A stretch of DNA of 21,707 bases from positions 1-21,707 of the forward strand of contig CAMLIL010000095.1 of the NCBI GenBank assembly GCA_946480015.1, written 5' to 3'. Position numbers and translations under genes: made by a program. Shown piece by piece: positions 16,422 through 21,707 of this stretch. The notes under the pieces were generated by a model, which ran no database searches, was not told the origin of the DNA, and saw nothing but the letters and a program-made list of their open reading frames with translations. The first letter of the stretch is position 1, and every line of letters starts with the position of its first letter. The DNA is from an uncultured Oxalobacteraceae bacterium. Lineage in GTDB: Bacteria > Pseudomonadota > Gammaproteobacteria > Burkholderiales > Burkholderiaceae.

Positions 16422-17432
16422 ATGCAACGTAAATTCCTTGCGGCCGCCGTGTTCGCGTCCTTCCCTCTCGTCGCCGCAGCCCAGTCGAGCGTCACCCTCT
16501 ACGGTGTCGCCGACGCTGCCATCGCACGTGAAGACACCGGTGCAACGAATGGCAGCCGTACCGTCGTCAACTCGGGTAACCAGTCCGGCAGCCGGATCGG
16601 CTTTCGCGGCGTGGAAGACCTGGGCAATGGCCTGAAGGCAGCGTTCACCCTGGAAGCGGGCGCCAACCTCGACACCGGCACCACCGATACCGCCCTGTTC
16701 GGCCGCCGCGCCGTGGTCGGCCTGCAAGGCGGCTTCGGTTCCGTGATGATCGGCCGCGAATACACCCCGGTGGCCGACATCGCAGCACAAACCGATATCA
16801 CCGGCCAGGGCCTGTATGGCAGCAACCTGAATTCCTTCGGCGCGCTGCGCCTGACCCGCCGCATCAGCAATTCGGTCAACTACAAATCGAACGTCATGGG
16901 CGGCTTCAAGTTCGGCCTGGCCTACGGCGCCGGCGAACAGCTGACCGGCCCGTCGCAGAACCTGAAAGGGATCTCGGCCGACTACACCAACGGTCCATTC
17001 TACGTGGGCGCCGCTTACCAGACCTTCCAGCGTCTGGTCACTGGCGACGACAAGGAACTGATCGTCGGCGCCGGCTTCAAGTTTGGTGCCGTGGACCTGA
17101 AAGCCAGCTATGCCGAAGCCGATCCGGAAGGCGCGAACAACAAGTTCGAGCAGATCAACCTGGGCCTGTCCTACACGCTGGAAGCCAACAAGTTCTTCCT
17201 GACCTTGCAACAGAATAAGCTCGACGGCGGCGCCAAGGGTAACGAATGGGGCCTGGGCTACACCTATTCCCTGTCCAAGCGCACCAACCTGTACGCGGCT
17301 TACGCCACCATGCGCAACAATGACAAGGCGGTGTTCGGCATCAACTCCGCCTCCACGAACGTGACCCCGCCCGCCGCCGCGCTGGGTGCCGATCCGAAAG
17401 CCCTGTCGCTGGGCGTGCGTCACGCATTCTAA
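16422..17432 (+). CDS. Outer-membrane trimeric porin of the betaproteobacterial type
   Basis: A 336-residue porin that should form a 16-strand beta barrel in the outer membrane for passage of small solutes. The signal peptide is residues 1-20 (MQRKFLAAAVFASFPLVAAA), cut before Q21. The mature start SSVTLYGVADAAI is typical of Burkholderiales porins, as are GSRIGFRGVEDLGNGLKAAF (56-75) and FGRRAVVGLQGGFGSVMIGR. The chain alternates polar and nonpolar residues, and ends in VRHAF; the final Phe is the signal for barrel insertion. The length is slightly below the usual 340-390. Substrate preference cannot be read from sequence. A strong hairpin terminator follows 20 bases later. Confidence 0.95.
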   Translation: MQRKFLAAAVFASFPLVAAAQSSVTLYGVADAAIAREDTGATNGSRTVVNSGNQSGSRIGFRGVEDLGNGLKAAFTLEAGANLDTGTTDTALFGRRAVVGLQGGFGSVMIGREYTPVADIAAQTDITGQGLYGSNLNSFGALRLTRRISNSVNYKSNVMGGFKFGLAYGAGEQLTGPSQNLKGISADYTNGPFYVGAAYQTFQRLVTGDDKELIVGAGFKFGAVDLKASYAEADPEGANNKFEQINLGLSYTLEANKFFLTLQQNKLDGGAKGNEWGLGYTYSLSKRTNLYAAYATMRNNDKAVFGINSASTNVTPPAAALGADPKALSLGVRHAF

Positions 17433-17451
17433 CCAGCACGCGGACCGCCAG

Positions 17452-17487
17452 GCCGGCCTTTCCTCTGCAGGGAAGGCCGGCTTTTTT
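17452..17487 (+). terminator. Rho-independent terminator of the porin gene
   Basis: A 12-bp stem (one G-U) from GCCGGCCTTTCC at 17452-17463 and GGGAAGGCCGGC at 17470-17481, with a TCTGCA loop, is followed by six T (17482-17487). The T run overlaps the left target duplication of the insertion sequence. Confidence 0.93.
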
Positions 17488-17491
17488 ATTT
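17484..17491. repeat. Left 8-bp target site duplication (TTTTATTT)
   Basis: TTTTATTT here is identical to 18552-18559 at the other end of the insertion sequence. Eight bases is the usual duplication length for the IS1595 family. The left copy lies partly in the porin terminator's T run. Confidence 0.8.
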
Positions 17492-17514
17492 GCGCTGTCC
17501 CTGTTAGCTGTGGA
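17492..17514. repeat. Left terminal inverted repeat of the IS1595-family element
   Basis: It begins GCGCTGTCCCTGTTAG. The outer 16 bases match the complement of the right end at 13 of 16 positions (mismatches at 8, 11 and 13). It is only 12 bases from the transposase stop. Confidence 0.75.
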
Positions 17515-18469
17515 TGACTCTGACGCCAGCAGCACTGCACAGGAACGCCTCCGGGTTGGCGAGGCGTTGCCGATCGATGGCCCAGCGCCAGCCGCAGTAA
17601 TTGTCCAGGTAGCGCGTGGCCACGCCGCGGAAGTGATGCAGCCAGCCGCGCAGGCGGCTGTGGTAGCTGTTGACGTTTTGCACATGGACGGCGCCGCGCA
17701 CCCGCTCGCCCTGGCGCAGCTTGACCGCCGCGTGCGTGATGCCGCTGGCGCGGGCGAAGGCGCGATAGGCCGCGTGCCCGTCCGTCACCAGCAGCACATC
17801 GCGTTCCAGCACGGGCGCCAGATGCCGCTTCAGCTGGGCCGCGCTGACCGGCCCCTTGCCGGTGACGGCGTCATGGGTGCGGCCGGTGCGGTCGCGCGCC
17901 ACCAGCACGCAAACCTGTTCGCCTGAAATGCCGCGCTTGCCGGCCACCCCGCCGCGCCGGCGCGCAGGCCGGGTCAGCTTGCGCGCCCCCTTTTGCGACT
18001 CCAGCACGTACATCTCGTCGGCTTCGACGATGCCGCGCAAGGGCACTTGCCGGTCGCGTTTGGTCAGCGTGAGCATGCGGTGGCGCCAGCGGAAACTGGT
18101 GTTGCGGTGCACGCCGGTCCGCTCGGCGGCCTTGCGCACGGTGGCGCCGGGGTCGAGCATGGTGTCGCAAAAATCCAGCCATTTGGCCTTGTGCCGCAGC
18201 CGGGCAAGCGGCGTGCCGGTCAGCGAATTGAACGTGCGCCCGCACGCTGTGCAGCGAAAGCGCTGCAAATCGTTGGCGTGGCCATGGCGGTGCAGGGCCG
18301 TGCCGGCGCAACGCGGGCAAGCCAGCCGTGGCGCGCGTGCCGACTCGATGGTGAACACCACTTGCCCGCGGCGCACGATGCCTTGGGCAGCGCGCAGTAC
18401 AGTAGTGATCTGCTGGCGCGACAGGGTGTCCAGCTGCTCGAGGAATTTTCCAAATGAACGCCGTTGCAT
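17504..18469 (-). CDS. IS1595-family (ISXO2-like) transposase
   Basis: A 321-residue transposase that should cut and join the element ends. The N-terminal region has a zinc ribbon with CPRC (51-54) and CTAC (73-76), typical of IS1595/IS1016 relatives, then a helix-turn-helix near 103-130 (VRKAAERTGVHRNTSFRW). The catalytic core shows D151 in IVEADEMYV, D230 in LLVTDGHAAY, and N267 in VQNVNSYHSRLR where the Glu of other families would be. DDN or DDE versions are known in this family. R274 sits where a Lys is usual. The ATG at 18469 is preceded by GAGAT. No frameshift is seen. Confidence 0.92.
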   Translation of the reverse strand: MQRRSFGKFLEQLDTLSRQQITTVLRAAQGIVRRGQVVFTIESARAPRLACPRCAGTALHRHGHANDLQRFRCTACGRTFNSLTGTPLARLRHKAKWLDFCDTMLDPGATVRKAAERTGVHRNTSFRWRHRMLTLTKRDRQVPLRGIVEADEMYVLESQKGARKLTRPARRRGGVAGKRGISGEQVCVLVARDRTGRTHDAVTGKGPVSAAQLKRHLAPVLERDVLLVTDGHAAYRAFARASGITHAAVKLRQGERVRGAVHVQNVNSYHSRLRGWLHHFRGVATRYLDNYCGWRWAIDRQRLANPEAFLCSAAGVRVIHS

Positions 18470-18528
18470 GGCCGGATCTCGTGGCGGAAATACCCCTTGG
18501 ACCCCAGCTGTTCAGTTTTGTTCAGTTT

Positions 18529-18551
18529 CCCTACCTAGCGGGAACAGCGCC
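18529..18551. repeat. Right terminal inverted repeat of the IS1595-family element
   Basis: Read on the minus strand it begins GGCGCTGTTCCCGCTAG. After the first G it matches the left end at 13 of 16 positions. It is next to the right copy of TTTTATTT. Confidence 0.75.
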
Positions 18552-18559
18552 TTTTATTT
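18552..18559. repeat. Right 8-bp target site duplication (TTTTATTT)
   Basis: Identical to 17484-17491. It contains the complement of the methyltransferase's last Lys codon and TAA stop (18554-18559). Confidence 0.8.
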
Positions 18560-19204
18560 CAAGCGGCAGGTCAGCAGCCAGTAATAATCCTGGCGCTCGA
18601 TGCGGATATCCTTGGCCGAGGCGGCCAGGCGCTTGCGCAGGGCGCTGTCGGTCGGGTAATTCTTGACCAGTTCATAACGCTCGCCATCGGGCGCCTGGCG
18701 GATCTGGTACGTATTGCCCTCGGCATCGGTACGGGCCACCGATTCGCTGCTGCCTTCGACCAGCTCGTCGTCGACCATGAACAGCAGCACGTCCTTGCCC
18801 ACCCGGGCGCGCAATTGCTTGAGAAAACGCTCCTGCTCTTCGCGCTTGATGTGCGACCACCAGAAGCCGATGAACACCGCGCTGAAACTGCCCAGGTCGT
18901 CCGGCAACTGCATGGCGTCGGCCACGCGCAAGCTCACCTGCTCTTCGGGCAGCTGGCGCAATTTCGCCATGGCGATCATTTCCGGATTGATATCGATGGC
19001 CACCACCTGCTCGGCCACCTCGGCAATGAAACGGGTCCAGTAACCGGTGCCGCAGGCCAGTTCGAGCACGCGATGGCCTTCCAGCACGCCCTCCACCTGT
19101 TCCTGCAACTCTTCCAGGTCTTCCTGGCGCTCCGGTTTGTCGTAGACGCGGTCGTGATTGGCCGCGCTCTTGGCGTAAAACTGTGCTGCTTGTCCGGTGA
19201 TCAT
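18554..19204 (-). CDS. Class I SAM-dependent methyltransferase
   Basis: A 216-residue Rossmann-fold methyltransferase of unknown substrate. SAM motif I is VLELACGTGYWT at 46-57, the acidic post-I residue is D71 in VVAIDINPEMIAMA, and RVADAMQLP (93-101) follows. FIGFWWSHI (111-119) is the motif IV region. The N-terminal part (AAQFYAKSAANHDRVYDKPE) resembles that of small-molecule methyltransferases. It starts two bases after the cysB stop, so it is very likely in the same transcript and translationally coupled. The insertion sequence begins two bases beyond its stop, yet the full coding sequence is kept. A sulfur-linked role is possible from context only. Confidence 0.88.
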   Translation of the reverse strand: MITGQAAQFYAKSAANHDRVYDKPERQEDLEELQEQVEGVLEGHRVLELACGTGYWTRFIAEVAEQVVAIDINPEMIAMAKLRQLPEEQVSLRVADAMQLPDDLGSFSAVFIGFWWSHIKREEQERFLKQLRARVGKDVLLFMVDDELVEGSSESVARTDAEGNTYQIRQAPDGERYELVKNYPTDSALRKRLAASAKDIRIERQDYYWLLTCRLK

Positions 19205-19206
19205 GA

Positions 19207-20148
19207 TTACAACTCGTAGGTTTCTTTGGTACCGCTCATGGCTGACTCGACCATCTTGCGGGTCAGGCTGGGCGCGAGCAGTTCGATAAAAGTATAGATA
19301 TAGCTGCGTAAATACGCACCCTGCTTGACCGCCACGCGCGAGACATTCATCCCGAACAGGTGACCGACAGAAATGGCGCGCAGGTTACGGTCGCGTTCGG
19401 CATCGAAGGCCATGCCCGCGATGATGCCGATGCCCATCCCCAGTTCGACATAGGTTTTGATGACATCGGCGTCGATCGCTTCGAGCAAGACGTCGGGCTT
19501 CAGGCCGCGCAGCTCGAACGCGTGGTCGATCTTGCTGCGCCCGGCAAAGGCGGCATCGTAAGTGATGACTGGATGGCTGGCAATTTCTTCCAGCGAGACC
19601 GCCTTGGATTTCAACAAAGGATGGTCCGGCGGCACCACCACCACGTGTTCCCATTGATAACATGGCAAGGTAATCAAGCCCTCGCTGGCCGCCACCGACT
19701 CCGTGGCGATACACAAATCGGCCTGATCGCGCTGCACCATCTCGGCGATCTGGCGCGGATTGCCCTGTAGGAGCGATAATCTCACCTTTGGATATTTTTG
19801 CATGAAGGCTTGCACCACCTTCGGCAAGGTGTAGCGCGCCTGGGTGTGAGTGGTGGCGATGGTGAAGCTGCCGCTGTCCTGGGCCGCATATTCCTTGCCG
19901 ATGCGCTTGAGGCTATCGATCTCCTGCATGATCAGTTCGACCGACTCCAACACCAGGCGGCCGGGCTCGGTCAAGCCGCGGATGCGCTTGCCGTGGCGTG
20001 TGAAAATATCAACCCCGAGCTCTTCTTCGAGCTCGATAATCGCTTTGGACACCCCGGGTTGCGAGGTGAACAGGGCTTTGGCCGCGTCGGTCAGGTTGTA
20101 GTTCTGGCGCACCGCTTCGCGCACAAAGCGTAACTGATGGAGATTCAT
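19207..20148 (-). CDS. cysB: CysB, LysR-type regulator of sulfur assimilation
   Basis: A 313-residue LysR regulator that controls sulfate-assimilation genes; in enterics it responds to N-acetylserine and thiosulfate. The helix-turn-helix is at 1-60: MNLHQLRFVREAVRQN, LTDAAKALFTSQPGVSKAI and ELGVDIFTRHGKRI are the CysB/Cbl signature. The effector domain (about 92-295) includes TIATTHTQARYTLP and ELGMGIGIIAGMAF. The open frame reaches 20346, but the conserved protein begins at the ATG at 20148 and the upstream part is A/T-rich spacer. The divergent neighbour is a sulfite reductase-type gene, which supports CysB over Cbl. Length is close to the 324 of E. coli CysB. Confidence 0.93.
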   Translation of the reverse strand: MNLHQLRFVREAVRQNYNLTDAAKALFTSQPGVSKAIIELEEELGVDIFTRHGKRIRGLTEPGRLVLESVELIMQEIDSLKRIGKEYAAQDSGSFTIATTHTQARYTLPKVVQAFMQKYPKVRLSLLQGNPRQIAEMVQRDQADLCIATESVAASEGLITLPCYQWEHVVVVPPDHPLLKSKAVSLEEIASHPVITYDAAFAGRSKIDHAFELRGLKPDVLLEAIDADVIKTYVELGMGIGIIAGMAFDAERDRNLRAISVGHLFGMNVSRVAVKQGAYLRSYIYTFIELLAPSLTRKMVESAMSGTKETYEL

Positions 20149-20344
20149 TTCCGCATTTCTTCTAAAGATTCTGTAAATTAACGCCTTGCTGCATTTTATA
20201 AGAATGCTTATACCAACCACGCATATAAGCAAATAAATTCTCAGTCGTTTGGAATAAAGACAGAGTTTATTACCATTGAGGCTAGTTTGGGGGGAGTCTT
20301 TCGCCTCCGGCCCTGCGCCACCCGTCAAAAAATTAGGATGACAC
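20149..20344. promoter_or_regulatory. Divergent cysB-cysI regulatory region with inverted repeat
   Basis: This 196-base region is A/T-rich in a G/C-rich window. A perfect 6+6 inverted repeat, TATAAG-AATG-CTTATA (20197-20212), lies 49-64 bases before cysB, and related ATAAGC is at 20225-20230. On the minus strand TATAAA near 20195-20200 overlaps the repeat and could be the cysB -10. Binding by CysB is inferred from position; the half-site was not matched to a defined CysB consensus. Confidence 0.55.
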
Positions 20345-21707
20345 ATGTATCGCTATGACCAGTACGACCATCTCATCGTCAAGGAACGCATCGCGCAGTA
20401 CCGCGACCAGGTAAGCCGCCGCCTTTCCGATGAGTTGACCGAAGCGGAATTCCTGCCGCTGCGCCTCCAGAACGGCCTGTATATGCAGCGCCACGCCTAC
20501 ATGCTGCGCATCGCCGTCCCTTACGGTCTGCTGTCGTCGGGCCAGATGCGCATGTTCGCGCACATTGCCCGCAAATACGACCGCGGCTACGGCCACTTCA
20601 CGACCCGCCAGAACATCCAGTTCAACTGGATCGAGCTGGAGCAGACGCCGGACATCCTGGCCGACCTGGCCTCGGTGGAAATGCACGCCATTCAAACCTC
20701 GGGCAACTGCATCCGCAACATTACTTCGGATGAGTACGCCGGCGTCGCCGCCGACGAAATCATCGATCCGCGCCCGTACGCCGAAGTGCTGCGCCAGTGG
20801 TCCACCTTCCACCCGGAATTTGCCGCGCTGCCGCGCAAGTTCAAGGTCGCCATCAATGGCGCCAAGGAAGACCGCGCCGCCATCGCCGTGCACGACATCG
20901 GCCTGAACGTGGTCTACAACGACGCTGGCGAAATCGGCTTCCAGGTGCTGGTCGGCGGCGGCATGGGCCGCACCCCGATCCTGGGCAGCGTGGTGCGCGA
21001 GTTCCTGCCATGGAAGCACATGCTGACCTACACCGAAGCGATCATGCGCGTGTACAACCAGTACGGCCGCCGCGACAACAAGTACAAGGCCCGCATCAAG
21101 ATCCTGCTCAAGGCGCTGGGCCTGGAAGAATTCACCCGCCAGGTCGAACAAGAATGGCTGGACCTGAAAGACAGCCCATCGACCCTGACGGACGAGGAAA
21201 TGGCGCGCGTGGCGGCCTACTTCACCGCCCCGGCCTACGCAAAACTCGACAATATCGATCCGCGCGCCGGCCGCGAAGACAACAAGGCCTTCTCCAATTG
21301 GCTGATGCGTAACGTCAAGCCGCACAAGGTGCCGGGTTACGCTGCCGTGGTGCTGTCGCTCAAGAAAACCGGCGTGCCGCCGGGCGACGCGACCGCCGAG
21401 CAGATGGACTGGGTGGCCGACATGGCCGACCGCTTCAGCTTTGGCGAAGTGCGCGCCACGCACGAGCAGAACCTGGTGCTGGCCGACGTCAAGCAGAGCG
21501 AACTGTTCGCCGTGTGGCAGGAAGCCAAGGCCCACGGCATGGCGACCCCGAACATTGGCCTGCTGACCGATATCATTTGCTGCCCGGGCGGGGACTTCTG
21601 CTCGCTGGCCAACGCCAAATCGATCCCGATCGCCGCCGCCATTGCCGAGCGTTTCGACAACCTCGACTTCCAGCACGACATCGGCGAGATCGAACTGAAC
21701 ATCTCGG
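20345..21707 (+). CDS. cysI: Nitrite/sulfite reductase hemoprotein, CysI-like (partial at window end)
   Basis: The first 454 codons of a siroheme and [4Fe-4S] enzyme that reduces sulfite to sulfide (or nitrite to ammonia) in the cytoplasm. The N-terminal ferredoxin-like half shows HFTTRQNIQFNW (84-95) and SGNCIRNI (119-126), typical of the one-piece nitrite/sulfite reductases. QVLVGGGMGRTP is in the middle. Near the end CCPGGDFC (412-419) supplies two cluster cysteines as C-x5-C; the second pair is beyond the window. The ATG at 20345 follows AGGATGACAC. Its divergent CysB neighbour favours a sulfite role. The protein is cut by the window end, not by a mutation. Confidence 0.9.
   Translation, partial: MYRYDQYDHLIVKERIAQYRDQVSRRLSDELTEAEFLPLRLQNGLYMQRHAYMLRIAVPYGLLSSGQMRMFAHIARKYDRGYGHFTTRQNIQFNWIELEQTPDILADLASVEMHAIQTSGNCIRNITSDEYAGVAADEIIDPRPYAEVLRQWSTFHPEFAALPRKFKVAINGAKEDRAAIAVHDIGLNVVYNDAGEIGFQVLVGGGMGRTPILGSVVREFLPWKHMLTYTEAIMRVYNQYGRRDNKYKARIKILLKALGLEEFTRQVEQEWLDLKDSPSTLTDEEMARVAAYFTAPAYAKLDNIDPRAGREDNKAFSNWLMRNVKPHKVPGYAAVVLSLKKTGVPPGDATAEQMDWVADMADRFSFGEVRATHEQNLVLADVKQSELFAVWQEAKAHGMATPNIGLLTDIICCPGGDFCSLANAKSIPIAAAIAERFDNLDFQHDIGEIELNIS

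Larger units (their letters stand above)
17492..18551 (-). mobile_element. Intact IS1595-family insertion sequence, about 1060 bp
   Basis: The element holds one transposase gene on the minus strand, has imperfect terminal inverted repeats beginning GCGCTGT, and is flanked by an identical 8-bp duplication, TTTTATTT. The right end carries one extra G compared with the left, so the exact left edge could move by one base. The direct repeats are perfect and the reading frame is intact, suggesting recent arrival. Two copies of TTCAGTTT ten bases apart (18511-18518, 18521-18528) lie inside the right end. Its G+C does not clearly differ from the host. Confidence 0.85.

Noticed and set aside
20333..21676. 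A 447-codon open frame on the minus strand opposite the sulfite reductase gene
   Set aside because: The plus strand shows siroheme and cluster motifs; the minus frame is composition-driven.

Overview
This window is high-GC DNA from a betaproteobacterium, most likely the Massilia/Duganella/Janthinobacterium group of Oxalobacteraceae. The pointers are a trimeric porin of the betaproteobacterial type, a CysB-type regulator divergent from a one-piece nitrite/sulfite reductase, codon use rich in G/C at third positions, and a complete Wsp surface-sensing operon. The assignment comes from protein character alone and has not been tested by a search.

Positions 1-6890 hold a wsp operon in canonical order: the end of the receptor WspA, then WspB (CheW), WspC (CheR plus TPR), WspD (CheW), WspE (CheA-REC hybrid kinase), WspF (CheB) and WspR (REC-GGDEF diguanylate cyclase). 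The five genes wspB to wspF are joined by four ATGA stop/start overlaps. ppnP, a small nucleoside phosphorylase gene, follows 7 bases after wspR.

Positions 7276-10285 hold housekeeping genes. murB is on the minus strand and diverges from yajQ, a nucleotide/c-di-GMP-binding protein gene. A nitronate monooxygenase-type flavoprotein with a C-terminal cysteine cluster follows and ends in a clear intrinsic terminator.

Positions 10384-16323 are a second signalling block. It has a 797-residue PAS-PAS-PAS(LOV-like)-GGDEF-EAL protein whose EAL half has lost key catalytic residues. Next come a LytS/LytTR-type two-component pair and a NarX-type PAS histidine kinase with no partner regulator in view, closed by a 14-bp perfect hairpin.

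Positions 16422-21707 hold a porin with a strong terminator, an apparently intact IS1595-family insertion sequence, a methyltransferase gene with cysB upstream of it on the minus strand, and the start of a divergent cysI-like sulfite reductase gene cut by the window end. The insertion sequence has 8-bp target duplications and sits exactly between the porin terminator and the methyltransferase stop codon.

The dominant theme is c-di-GMP signalling: WspR should make it in response to surface contact, YajQ may bind it, and the PAS/LOV-like GGDEF protein should also make it or act as a sensor. I found no CRISPR array, tRNA, rRNA or prophage. No gap between genes exceeds 300 bases. The least ordinary items are the LOV-like domain joined to a degenerate EAL domain, the precisely placed insertion sequence, the proline-rich outer loop of the LytS-type kinase, and the cysteine clusters in WspD and the flavoprotein. 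I see no wholly new multi-gene system.
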